64,000 bases of DNA. Source: Deltaproteobacteria bacterium. GTDB lineage: Bacteria > Myxococcota_A > Polyangia > HGW-17 > JAJRWW01. Below are positions 28,602-37,597 of this stretch, piece after piece. The notes below the pieces were generated by a model that was given only the letters and a program-made list of their open reading frames with translations, ran no database searches and was not told the origin of the DNA. The stretch lies in NCBI GenBank assembly GCA_029938605.1, contig JAOZUO010000001.1, forward strand, positions 57,932 to 121,931, given 5' to 3'. Position numbers and translations under genes: made by a program. The stretch's first letter is position 1. Each line of letters opens with the position of its first letter.

Positions 28602-29834
28602 TCAAAGTGACCACCATGGGATGGCGTATGCGTCGGGGCGTAGCTGCCGCACTTCCTCACAAGCCGCGACGACCAACCCTGGTCCGATGCGTACGTTCGG
28701 GAAACATGCCGCCAGGCCGTCGAAACCGCGGCAATCTCGACTCGTGGGATTCGTGGTGAGCTTGATTTCAATCGGGTGGAGCACCCCGTCGAGCTCGAGC
28801 AACAGGTCGACCTCGGCGCCGCTGTAGGCTCTGAAATGGTAGAGATTGGGCCGCACGGGCCATGACTCCATACGCCCCAGCAGGTCGAGCAACACCCACG
28901 TCTCGAACAGGGCGCCGGCCAGGGGGTGTGCCGCAACGCCATCTGGCGAGGAGATGCGCTGTAGGTAACAGGCCAGCCCAGTATCAGAAATGTAGCCCTT
29001 GGGTTTTCCGGCGATGCGCTTGATGGCATTTCGAGAGTAGGCCGGAATCTCGATCCACTGATAGGTGGCAGCTGCGATGTCAGTCCAACTCTTGGCGGTC
29101 TTGCGATCCACAGCGAGCTCGCGACCGAGCTGATTGTGATTGATTTCGCAGGCGGTGAGGGCGGCAAGAAGACCCGTAAAACGCCCAAAGGCTTGCAGCG
29201 AAGATATCCGTGCTGACGTGCGCACGTCGCGCTCGACATAGGTTTGCAGGTAGGAACCGAAGTAGTCACTGAGCAGGTGGTCTGGGAGCTCGATGATGCC
29301 GGGAAATCCGCCCCGCCAGATGGTGGCAAAGCTTGATCGCGGGGGACCTGGATCGAAGCCCATTGGATCGAAATCGTCTCCCAGGATCAGGCGCTCGGCG
29401 AGGCCGGGTTCCCCGCAGCGGTCCTCAAGCTCTGCCAGGCACATGGCTTTCAGGTTGAGGATGGCCACCCGGCCTGCCAGGGATTCTGACACGGTGCGCA
29501 ACACGGCTAGGTTCTGCGAGCCACTCAGGACGTATTGGGCCGGCCCGGGGCGACGGTCGACGCGCCGCTTTACCGAGGCCAGCAGCTCAGGCGCATATTG
29601 CACCTCATCTAGAAACAGGGGTTGAGGTTGGTTCTGAAGAAACAGATCGGGGTCGGCCCGTGCTCCGAGCACGTCCTGCACCGGATCGAAGGTGACTGTC
29701 TTCAAGCCGGGAATGCCCAGGTGCTCTACGAGCGTCGTTTTTCCGACCTGGCGCGCTCCCAGCACAGCGATGACAGGGAAGTGGGCAAAAAGCTCGGCAG
29801 CTCGGGCTTCCATGATGCGGGGCAAGTAGCGCAT
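28602..29834 (-). CDS. AAA+ ATPase with DUF4143 domain
   Basis: PVIAVLGARQVGKTTLVEHL, LFLDEVQYAPELLASVKRRVD, YVLSGSQNLAVLRTVSESLAGRVAIL; C-terminal nuclease-like AYSGAEVDLLLELDGVLHPIEIKLT. Confidence 0.92.
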   Translation of the reverse strand: MRYLPRIMEARAAELFAHFPVIAVLGARQVGKTTLVEHLGIPGLKTVTFDPVQDVLGARADPDLFLQNQPQPLFLDEVQYAPELLASVKRRVDRRPGPAQYVLSGSQNLAVLRTVSESLAGRVAILNLKAMCLAELEDRCGEPGLAERLILGDDFDPMGFDPGPPRSSFATIWRGGFPGIIELPDHLLSDYFGSYLQTYVERDVRTSARISSLQAFGRFTGLLAALTACEINHNQLGRELAVDRKTAKSWTDIAAATYQWIEIPAYSRNAIKRIAGKPKGYISDTGLACYLQRISSPDGVAAHPLAGALFETWVLLDLLGRMESWPVRPNLYHFRAYSGAEVDLLLELDGVLHPIEIKLTTNPTSRDCRGFDGLAACFPNVRIGPGLVVAACEEVRQLRPDAYAIPWWSL

Positions 29835-29850
29835 TCAGTAATTATGGGAG

Positions 29851-30021
29851 TCACACCCCCAAAAGTAAAGGTTTCGGGAATTGGAATTGGCTTGGCAGCT
29901 TCCTCTTACCGTCCGAGCTCCGAATTAGTGCCGCCGGGCGATTCGATGCCCACCACCTGGCAATGGTTTCGATTTCCTCACGGGCTCTGCGCTCGAGCTT
30001 GATGGAAAGACGGCTGATCAC
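29851..30021 (-). pseudogene. Truncated RelE/ParE-family toxin remnant
   Basis: Reverse strand GTG at 30021: VISRLSIKLERRAREEIETIARWWASNRPAALIRSSDGKRKLPSQFQFPKPLLLGVstop; ParE-like N-terminus then disrupted. Overlaps the antitoxin stop. Confidence 0.7.
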
Positions 30022-30242
30022 AGCTCGGAACGAAGCTGCTGCAGGTGCTCCTCACCCTCTACGACATCGCCGCCCTCGGCGCTCTGTATCCGGGCCAGGA
30101 TCTCCGCCTCATCCTCGGGAGAGAGCTCGAAACCCTCGCTGTTTTCGCCGCTGATCAACACTCCGACCGTTTTTCCCTCGGGGAGGGGATCTCCTCCGAC
30201 GACAATCTTGCCTTCGACTACTTTGCCTACGGTAACGACCGT
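30018..30242 (-). pseudogene. Antitoxin-like gene, apparently start-codon-less (ACG)
   Basis: Reverse strand reads TVVTVGKVVEGKIVVGGDPLPEGKTVGVLISGENSEGFELSPEDEAEILARIQSAEGGDVVEGEEHLQQLRSELstop, with GGAG upstream; ACG where ATG is expected. Confidence 0.72.
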
Positions 30243-30355
30243 GTTCTAAGCATACTCCGAATCATGACCCGCCACCAGCCTGGCTTGTCCGGGCTACCTT
30301 GGTCATCGGCGCAGAAGAGGTACGTCAATGAGGAGTCGAAAGGAGGGCGTTAGGA

Positions 30356-30457
30356 GGTCAGGAAGCGGTCCAGCTCCCAGGCCAGGCGGCGGGGGTTGGT
30401 GGCGTGGAGGGAGTGCTCACCGGGGATACGCCGTGACTGGAGTTGGGGAAGGGCTTG
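30356..30457. repeat. Direct repeat DR2: 102-bp copy of the hydrolase gene 3' end (101/102 to 55323-55424)
   Basis: One mismatch (30380); diverges at 30458. Confidence 0.93.
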
Positions 30458-30515
30458 AAAGCCGTGTACAAGGCGAAGGGAGGCAGGGAGTCGGGACAAC
30501 CCCGATGAGGCCTGC

Positions 30516-31062
30516 CGCGACTTGTGGAACAGGGTTACCGACCCACGCAATTTGCGGTGCGCCTGGCGTCGTGTGAGCTCGAACAAGGGCAAACGCACAC
30601 TGTCACCAGGGATCGACGGTAGCACAGGTCCACTCGCGACAGAGATGGGACGCGTTCGTGCGAGAGCTTCGGCAACAACTACGGACAAGGAGGTACCAAC
30701 CTAAGCCCCAGCCTTACCCGTGGGTGGTCGAAGGGGACATCAAGGCCTGGTCCGATGAAATCGGGCACCATGCGTTGCTAATGCGGCTGAGAAGACGTGT
30801 TGCGGATCGCAAGGTGACCCAACTGGTCGGAACGTTCTTGAAGGCAGGAGTGATGGCCGAGGAGTAGTATATCCGCACCTCAGCCGGCACTCCACAGGGA
30901 GGCATACTGTCTCCCCTGCTCGCCAACATCGCCCTTGGCGCCATCAAAGAATGCTACGAGCGATGGGTCTACAGGACACCCGCAAAACGTAAGAACGCTC
31001 AGACCAACCCGCGAAAAGCGGCGTATTACGCGCGCATCGTGGACCGTCGGGCAGGGCGACTT
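30516..31062 (+). pseudogene. Decayed group II intron reverse transcriptase/maturase
   Basis: NRVTDPRNLRCAWRRV..PGIDG (frame 3), then after a frameshift YPWVVEGDIKAWSDEIGHHALLMRLRRRVADRKVTQLVGTFLKAGVMAEE-stop-YIRTSAGTPQGGILSPLLANIALGAIKECYERWVY...RLVCLPIR; lost just before YADD. Confidence 0.88.
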
Positions 31063-31079
31063 GTCTGTCTCCCCATCCG

Positions 31080-31371
31080 GCCTGGAAAAAAACGGCCCGG
31101 CTCCGTCTTCGAGGATACGCCCTCGAGCCCAGTGGTGTCCCTAATCCCCGGCCCTCCCGGAACGTTGGTGGCCGGATTCGGCAACGGCGTGTTCGGCCTG
31201 TGGAGCCTGGCCAACGGCATCAACCTGAAGCACCGACGCATGCACGGCTCGGTGGTACACCTGGTCTTCAGCCAGGGAATCCTAGTAGCCGCCATCGAGC
31301 TGGGACAGCACGCAACGCTGGATCTCAGCGTATTCCACGTCCCGTACTGCGAGCTCCTACGCAGGATCTGA
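31080..31371 (+). pseudogene. C-terminal WD-like fragment resembling Ser/Thr-kinase-associated propeller, fused in frame to the RT remnant
   Basis: PSSPVVSLIPGPPGTLVAGFGNGVFGLWSLANGINLKHRRMHGSVVHLVFSQGILVAAIELGQHATLDLSVFHVPYCELLRRIstop. Confidence 0.55.
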
Positions 31372-31507
31372 CGCCGGGTGGAGATCCTCTGGCACACGGG
31401 CCTCCCCCAACGACAGCGCCCCGATCCCCACCACCGCTGCGCCCCCTAAAGGCAGCGACAGCATCCGGGTCGCAGGTCGCAGGTCGCAGGTCGCAGGTCG
31501 CAAGTCC

Positions 31508-34500
31508 TCAGGGAGTGTGGGCCCCCAGTAAGTGACTGTCCAAGGGCTCGGTGGTCCACTGGGCCGGGTCCCAGGCGGGAGCGGTGATGCCTGTGTTGAT
31601 TCCGGGATTTCGGATAAAGCCCGTGTCGGCACCGAAGATCGCCGCATCCCCGATGACGCCCACGAGGTCCACGCGGTTCGAATCCGGGTCCACGAGCTCC
31701 ACCGCGTCGTTGCCGTTAAAGGAGAGCAAGCCCGAGCTCTGGTCGGCGGTGGCCCCAACGAGGACAGCGCCCGTGTTCGCCAGGACATAGGTCCCACCGC
31801 TGGGCAGGATCACGGAGTTGAGCGCGATGGTCGAAGACGGTGTCGCGCTGCCGTTGGAGTATACTCGGACGGAATAGCCTCCCAGGGAGAGGTCGGAACC
31901 ACTGGCGTTATACAGCTCGGTGTACTTGTTCAGTCCCGTGCCCTCCACGTACTCCGAGATAATCAAGCCACCGCCATCGCCACCGGGGAGCTGGCCCTGG
32001 AAATGAACGATACCGCCGCCCCCCGTGTAGTCGGTGTAGGTCACGAAGAAGTCGTTCCGGGAGGTCCCGTGAATGGACTGAAGGTTCCCGTCCACCGGGG
32101 GCGCCATGGGGGACCAGGCGACGCCGTCGTACCAGACCAGGGTCCCGGCGTCCCCCACGATGAACACGTCCCCCTCGGGCGCAACCCACACGTCACGCAA
32201 ATTCTCCGAGACGGGCACGACCACCTGGGACCAGCTCGTACCATCCCAGTGGAGCACCCGGGCGTAGTCTCCCACCACCCAGACGTCGTCCGGCCCTGAA
32301 CCGCCCATGCTCCTGAAGTAGACCATGGGCATCCCCACCGCGGTGGCGGCCCACCCGGTACCGTCATGGCGCCAGACCTGGTTCCGGCCGGCCACATAAA
32401 CATCGTTTGGACCGCTGGCCCACACTCCGTATAGGTGATCCCCGCCCGGCACGCTCATGGCGCTCCAGCTCGTGCCGTTGTATCGGGTCACGCGGCCGTT
32501 ATCGCCCACCGCGTAGATCTCACTGGCGCTTCGGCCCCAGACCCGCCAGGGACGATAGAAATATATCGGGTCCGCGGACCAACCGGTCCCATCGAAGTGC
32601 CAGAGCGCGTTCGAAGTGGCGCCGGCGGCCCAGACATTGCTGGGCGAGACCCCCCACACACTACGCAGCCCTGACGCGCCGCTGGGAGCCGGCGCCGACC
32701 AGTCCGATCCGTTCCAACGCGACACAGCTCCGCCGCTGGCCACCGCAAAGGCCTCCGTGGAGCTGTCGGCCCAGACACCGTACATACCAATGTTGACATT
32801 GCTGTCGGTGGTCCACCCCGGCCCCTTCCCGCCGAAGTGCAGGATTTTGCCCGCGGTGCCCACCGCGTAGATGTCGTTTTTAGACGCCCCCCAGACCCCG
32901 ATCAGATAAGCCCCCGTGCCGCTATGCTCGGCGGTGTAGGACGAGCCGTCATACCGGAAAATAGTCCCGTACCGTCCGACAAATATCACGTCGTCGGACG
33001 ACGAACCCCAGACCCCCCTCATGTGAGCGTATGAGTTCGCGGGCGCGAGGGTGGTTGAGTGCCACGTTCCATCGTAGTGAAGAACCGTCCGGTAGGTGCA
33101 GGCCGCGTGAATATCGTTCGGGCCAGTACCCCAGAATCCGTAGATCGTGTTCGGAGTGGGCACGGTAACACTGCTCCACGTGCTGCCATCGAATCGGCGG
33201 ACCAGGGAGTACTCGCCGCCGCCCGCGCTAGAGATATCACCGCCGCCCCCGGCGTAAACATTGTTTGGTCCGCTGGCCCAAACCGCCGCCAGTAAAGAGT
33301 TGGTACCTGAGTCCACGGTAGTCCACGAAAAGCCGTCATAGTGCAGAATCTCGTAGGTATACGAATAGGTCGTCGTGCCGGTGCGGGTTCCCCCGACCGC
33401 GTACACATCAGTCGGCGAGATGGCGAAAACCGAGGCCAGGGACTCCGTGCTCCCCGAGGCGTGAGGTGTCCATGCGGAGCCGTCCCAGTGCAGGATCGTC
33501 CCGTTGTCACCTACGACCCACAGATCGTCCGGGCCTATGCCGTGCACGGACCGCAGGTGTTCGGTGGTACCCGAGGGGATGGGATCCCACCGGTTGCTAC
33601 CGCGCCCATGCAGAATTGTGCCGTCAGCCCCTACGATCCAGATGTCGTCCCAGCCGAAACCGAAAACATCGATCAGGGTCACGCTCGTGCCCGAAGGCAG
33701 CGCGGACCAGCCCGGCGAGTAGCAGCCCTGGTAGGTGTAACGACAGTCCGAGGAGCAGCTGAGCCGCCCCGCGTCGAAGCCGTAGAAGTCCACGCAATAC
33801 AGACCCCGTACATCCAGACCGTCGCACTCCTCGGTGCCGTTGACCTCACCGTCGCCACAGTACCTCTGGCACCCCACCACCGGATCGATGGTCTGGCAGT
33901 CCGGACTGCAGGTCAGGTGGCCGGTGTAGTAGCCGTAGTCCACGCAGGAGAGCACTCCGAAGTCCGCGTAGTCGCAGGCCTCCTCCAGATCCAGGACGCC
34001 GTCTCCGCAGCGGCCCTCACACTGACCGAAGCTCGGCTCGCAGTTCGATTGGCAGGTCAGGATGCCACTATAGTAGTCGTAAGCAGTGCAGTCTGCCGCG
34101 TCGAGGTCGGAGCCGTCGCAGCTCTCGTCGCCATTGAGGATCCCGTCCCCGCAGTAGCCCCCGCAGCCAAACGTGTCGATTCGACAGGTCGACAGACAGG
34201 ACAGGGTGCCCGGGTGATAGCCCAGGGACTCGCAGGTGTCCGAGCCGAGCTCGGACCCATCGCACTGCTCCCCGCGGTCGGCGTCGAGGATCCCATCTCC
34301 GCAACCAGCCAGAACACACCCCGGGCGACAGATCGCTCCCGGGTCTACAGAGTTGTTGGCACCCTCGTCGCACTCCTCACCGAGATCCACCACCCCATCT
34401 CCACAGCTCTCTTCGAAGCAGGTGGGCCCGCAGCCGTCTCCGGGGGCCAGGTTGCCGTCATCGCAGATCTCGCCCAGCGCGACGTCAATGACGCCGTCTC

Positions 34501-34951
34501 CGCAGCGCGGCACCTGACAGGTCACACGACAGGTATCCGGGGTCACCGAAGAGTTGGAGGCTCCATCGTCACAGGCTTCGGCGTTGCTTGGATCCACCAC
34601 GCCATCGCCGCAGCGAGGCAGGCGACAGGACTGCCGGCAGGCGTCGGCGATGGCGTCCGAATTGGCGGGCCCGTCGTCGCACTCCTCGGTGCTGTCATCC
34701 ACCCCATCCCCGCAGATCCCCGGAATGCACACCTCGAGGTCGCAATGATATCCCCCCACCCCATCGACCTCACACAGCGTGCCGTCCTCCTGGTCGACGC
34801 AGCTGGTCAGCTGACTGGGCTGGACGCACAGCTCATGCTCCGAGTCGCACCGAAACCCCGGTGGACAGACCTGGCTCCCACAGGGAGTGCTCTGCGAGCC
34901 GACGCAGCCTGCGCCCAACAGAACCAAAGCAGTGATGAAAAATGATCGCAC
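31508..34951 (-). CDS. Giant Cys-rich/propeller surface lipoprotein with C-terminal lamin-tail domain
   Basis: GTG at 34951 with GGGGAGG SD; CVGSQSTPCGSQVCPPGFRC; many CGDGxxDxxEECDDG repeats; about 15 W-G-x-S-x-x-D-V-x-A-V-G-x-x-G-T-I-L-H propeller units; C-terminal GGLIISEYVEGTGLNKYTELYNASGSDLSLGGYSVRVYSNG. Confidence 0.85.
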   Translation of the reverse strand: MRSFFITALVLLGAGCVGSQSTPCGSQVCPPGFRCDSEHELCVQPSQLTSCVDQEDGTLCEVDGVGGYHCDLEVCIPGICGDGVDDSTEECDDGPANSDAIADACRQSCRLPRCGDGVVDPSNAEACDDGASNSSVTPDTCRVTCQVPRCGDGVIDVALGEICDDGNLAPGDGCGPTCFEESCGDGVVDLGEECDEGANNSVDPGAICRPGCVLAGCGDGILDADRGEQCDGSELGSDTCESLGYHPGTLSCLSTCRIDTFGCGGYCGDGILNGDESCDGSDLDAADCTAYDYYSGILTCQSNCEPSFGQCEGRCGDGVLDLEEACDYADFGVLSCVDYGYYTGHLTCSPDCQTIDPVVGCQRYCGDGEVNGTEECDGLDVRGLYCVDFYGFDAGRLSCSSDCRYTYQGCYSPGWSALPSGTSVTLIDVFGFGWDDIWIVGADGTILHGRGSNRWDPIPSGTTEHLRSVHGIGPDDLWVVGDNGTILHWDGSAWTPHASGSTESLASVFAISPTDVYAVGGTRTGTTTYSYTYEILHYDGFSWTTVDSGTNSLLAAVWASGPNNVYAGGGGDISSAGGGEYSLVRRFDGSTWSSVTVPTPNTIYGFWGTGPNDIHAACTYRTVLHYDGTWHSTTLAPANSYAHMRGVWGSSSDDVIFVGRYGTIFRYDGSSYTAEHSGTGAYLIGVWGASKNDIYAVGTAGKILHFGGKGPGWTTDSNVNIGMYGVWADSSTEAFAVASGGAVSRWNGSDWSAPAPSGASGLRSVWGVSPSNVWAAGATSNALWHFDGTGWSADPIYFYRPWRVWGRSASEIYAVGDNGRVTRYNGTSWSAMSVPGGDHLYGVWASGPNDVYVAGRNQVWRHDGTGWAATAVGMPMVYFRSMGGSGPDDVWVVGDYARVLHWDGTSWSQVVVPVSENLRDVWVAPEGDVFIVGDAGTLVWYDGVAWSPMAPPVDGNLQSIHGTSRNDFFVTYTDYTGGGGIVHFQGQLPGGDGGGLIISEYVEGTGLNKYTELYNASGSDLSLGGYSVRVYSNGSATPSSTIALNSVILPSGGTYVLANTGAVLVGATADQSSGLLSFNGNDAVELVDPDSNRVDLVGVIGDAAIFGADTGFIRNPGINTGITAPAWDPAQWTTEPLDSHLLGAHTP

Positions 34952-35023
34952 GATACCTCCCCGGGGATTGAACAAAAACGCCCTGTCGAACAAACCCGCC
35001 AAACGGGAGCTGACTGAGCCGGT

Positions 35024-36001
35024 CTAGAATCTGTAGGTTACAGCCACGCCCGTGGTGCGGCCGATCACCGGAACCACCATGAGTTGGGGTCGGCTGGGAC
35101 GACTGAGACTCGCCTTTTTGGTGTCAGCGTCGCCGTCATCGCTTTTGACGAGCCGCGGGCGATTCAACAACAGGCCTATGAAGCTGACCCCGGCCACCAC
35201 GCCCCCGACCACGATCAAGCCCACGCCGATCTTGCGGTACAAGACCCCCTTATCATATGCATCGGTATCGTAGTTGCCGGACGGTATCGAATCATCGTAT
35301 TTGTTATAGGCGTTCTGGGCGACCACCATGGCGCCCGCGCCCCCGCCTGCGATGCCGAGGCCCAGGACCAGGCCGGTCCACGGCAGCCAGCGGGGCAACG
35401 GAGTCTTGAGCTTGCCGCGCTTGATGATGACCCGCGCCTTGATTTTTTTCAGCTTGATGCGGAGCGTCCGCCGATCGCCGCCCGCCAGGTCGATGGTTCT
35501 CGTTTCGCCGTGGTGGCCCCTGAGCGTGACGGCCACCACGTGCTTACCCGCCTTCAATCGCAACTGCGTATTGAGGGGACCCGCTCCGAGCAGTTTTCCG
35601 GCGACCACCACCTGCGCCCCTGTCTGCGGTGCGATGATACGTAAAGTCCCCACTCGCTTGAGCATGTTCCCCAAATGGACCCGCGCGTTCTTGATGAGCT
35701 TTTTGTACTTGGGGGTCTTCGGCGCGTTCTGCAGGAACTGTTCAAAGTAACGGATCACCTCGATGGGGTGATCCATCTCCTGGGCCATGCGAGCGAGGTT
35801 GTACAGGTACTTGGGCTCGCGATCCAGGGTGTAGGCCTGGACCCAAAGCCTCTTGGCCTTCTTGTAGTCGCCGTCATTGAAGGCCTCGAGGGCCTTCTTG
35901 TGGAGACCCGTGCCCTGAGGGCTGGCCATGGCGTCGCCGGCCTGGAGCAGTACACAAAGGACAAGAATGGAGGGCAAAACCCAGCGGATGAGTGTTCGCA
36001 T
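35024..36001 (-). CDS. TPR-like plus PEGA-domain membrane protein
   Basis: ALEAFNDGDYKKAKRLWVQAYTLDREPKYLYNLARMAQEM; GAQVVVAGKLLGAGPLNTQLRLKAGKHVVAVTLRGH; C-terminal TMs. Confidence 0.8.
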   Translation of the reverse strand: MRTLIRWVLPSILVLCVLLQAGDAMASPQGTGLHKKALEAFNDGDYKKAKRLWVQAYTLDREPKYLYNLARMAQEMDHPIEVIRYFEQFLQNAPKTPKYKKLIKNARVHLGNMLKRVGTLRIIAPQTGAQVVVAGKLLGAGPLNTQLRLKAGKHVVAVTLRGHHGETRTIDLAGGDRRTLRIKLKKIKARVIIKRGKLKTPLPRWLPWTGLVLGLGIAGGGAGAMVVAQNAYNKYDDSIPSGNYDTDAYDKGVLYRKIGVGLIVVGGVVAGVSFIGLLLNRPRLVKSDDGDADTKKASLSRPSRPQLMVVPVIGRTTGVAVTYRF

Positions 36002-36028
36002 AGTGCGCTCGATTTACCAGACTACCGG

Positions 36029-37483
36029 TCAGTCAGCAATGTCCCGGATCTTCCGCCTGCGGCGCGGCACCGGAGGGGGTGGTCGCGGCCGCCTAACCCT
36101 CCTGGGCGCGATACGTCGCGGTTTCACCTTGATCAAAATCGGCGGCCGCGCCATGGACGGAGCGACCACCCTCGGCCGAGCTCTGCGACGCCGCCGCCTG
36201 GTGCTCTTTCTCATGGAAGGCCGTACAGGTCGCGCATGGGCCAGGCCCGCGTCCGGTGAGACCTTGGCTTTTGCCATGGGCAGCGGCTGCACCCGCACCT
36301 GCTCGGCGGCGCCCGCATCCAAGGCCTCGGCCGGCGCGTCCACCGCGGGCTTCGCGGCGCCAGCGGCGGAGGTCTTCGTGTCAGTACCCCCGCGCGTGAA
36401 AAACAGCAACAACCCCACGGCCACCACCAACGCCCCAATCCCCCCGGCGACGGGAAGCGCCAGGTTCCGCTTCCGAGGAAGCTCAAACACGTCCTGGGCT
36501 TGGGCGGCAGCGCCGGACAGGGTGGAGGTGGAGGCATCCGAAGAGGTCTGCGGTCCACCATCAGACCGGACTGTCGCAGGGCCAGCGACTCCCGTGACCG
36601 GCGCGACCTCATCGCTCTGTAGACCAGCGCGAAAGGCCTCGCAGAACTCCCCCAGGCTGCCGAAGCGATCTTCGACGCGCTTGGAGACGGCTTTGTCCAC
36701 GGCGGCGATGGCCCCGTAGGGCAGGTGCGGCGCGACCTGACCAAGAGGGATCGGATCCTCGAAGCAGATCTTCATGAACACCGCCGGCAGGCTCGGCCCG
36801 CCGAACGCGAGGTCTCCACACAGCGCCTCGTAGGCGATGGCCCCCATGGAGAAGATATCCGCCCGCGCGTCTACATCACGGGCCTCCCCTTCGGCCTGCT
36901 CGGGAGACATATAGTTGGGCGTACCCATGATGGCGCCCGCCTGGGTCTGCATGGTCTCGGTGGTCTTGATCTTGGAGATCCCAAAGTCCAGAATCTTTAT
37001 AATCTCGTTGCCGTTGATGTTGGAGATGAAGATATTGTCCGGCTTCATGTCGCGGTGCACGACCCCAGCCGCGTGCGCCGCGTCCAGTCCGTTGGCGATC
37101 TGGGTCATGATCGCCAGCCATTGCCAGGGGTCTACTGGGCTCTCGCGCGCCAGGTAGTCGGTGAGGACCTCCCCTTCCAGTAACTCCATGGCCATGTAGA
37201 GGCAGCCGTCCTCGGCCTGGTTGAAGTCGTACACCTGGACGATATGCGCCGAGCCCACCGACGCCGCGATGATGGCCTCCCGGTGGAAGCGCTTGAGGGC
37301 TTCTGGATTCTCCGCGGCGTCTCCGCGCAGGATCTTGATCGCGTAACGCTTTGGAATCGAAACGTGGTCTGCTTCGTAGACCTCACCCATGCCGCCCCTG
37401 CCGATCATCTTCCCAAGGCGGTACATTCCCCGGATGACCTGGCCGGTGCGCTGGCTCGTCGACGATAGCGGTGTTTCGGTCAC
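36029..37483 (-). CDS. Ser/Thr protein kinase
   Basis: IGRGGMGEVYEADHVSIPKRYAIKIL, VHRDMKPDNIFI, DFGISKI, GTPNYMSPEQ; C-terminal Arg/Pro-rich tail. GTG at 37483 preferred, given a promoter within the longer ORF. Confidence 0.92.
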   Translation of the reverse strand: MTETPLSSTSQRTGQVIRGMYRLGKMIGRGGMGEVYEADHVSIPKRYAIKILRGDAAENPEALKRFHREAIIAASVGSAHIVQVYDFNQAEDGCLYMAMELLEGEVLTDYLARESPVDPWQWLAIMTQIANGLDAAHAAGVVHRDMKPDNIFISNINGNEIIKILDFGISKIKTTETMQTQAGAIMGTPNYMSPEQAEGEARDVDARADIFSMGAIAYEALCGDLAFGGPSLPAVFMKICFEDPIPLGQVAPHLPYGAIAAVDKAVSKRVEDRFGSLGEFCEAFRAGLQSDEVAPVTGVAGPATVRSDGGPQTSSDASTSTLSGAAAQAQDVFELPRKRNLALPVAGGIGALVVAVGLLLFFTRGGTDTKTSAAGAAKPAVDAPAEALDAGAAEQVRVQPLPMAKAKVSPDAGLAHARPVRPSMRKSTRRRRRRARPRVVAPSMARPPILIKVKPRRIAPRRVRRPRPPPPVPRRRRKIRDIAD

Positions 37484-37504
37484 AGTGGATCCCAGTTGCC
37501 CAAG

Positions 37505-37533
37505 AATGTAACGTGAGCGCTGGAATTGGTCAA
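37505..37533 (-). promoter_or_regulatory. Putative sigma-70-type promoter TTGACC-N17-TACATT
   Basis: ttgaccaattccagcgctcacgttacatt on the minus strand, 22 bp before the GTG at 37483. Confidence 0.45.
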
Positions 37534-37597
37534 CGACCGCCGACACGACCGTCAATCCCTATTGGAGCAAAGACCTCCGCCGTGGGGTGGAGCACCC

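Noticed and set aside
28535-30457. Simple transposon (IS) bounded by DR1/DR2
   Set aside because: No transposase, no terminal inverted repeats; the repeats are gene 3' ends rather than short target-site duplications.
33341-34945. Plus-strand ORFs (534 aa, and 567 aa at 49222-50925) opposite the giant lipoproteins
   Set aside because: Shadow ORFs produced by the repetitive Cys-rich coding strand; no plausible domain content.
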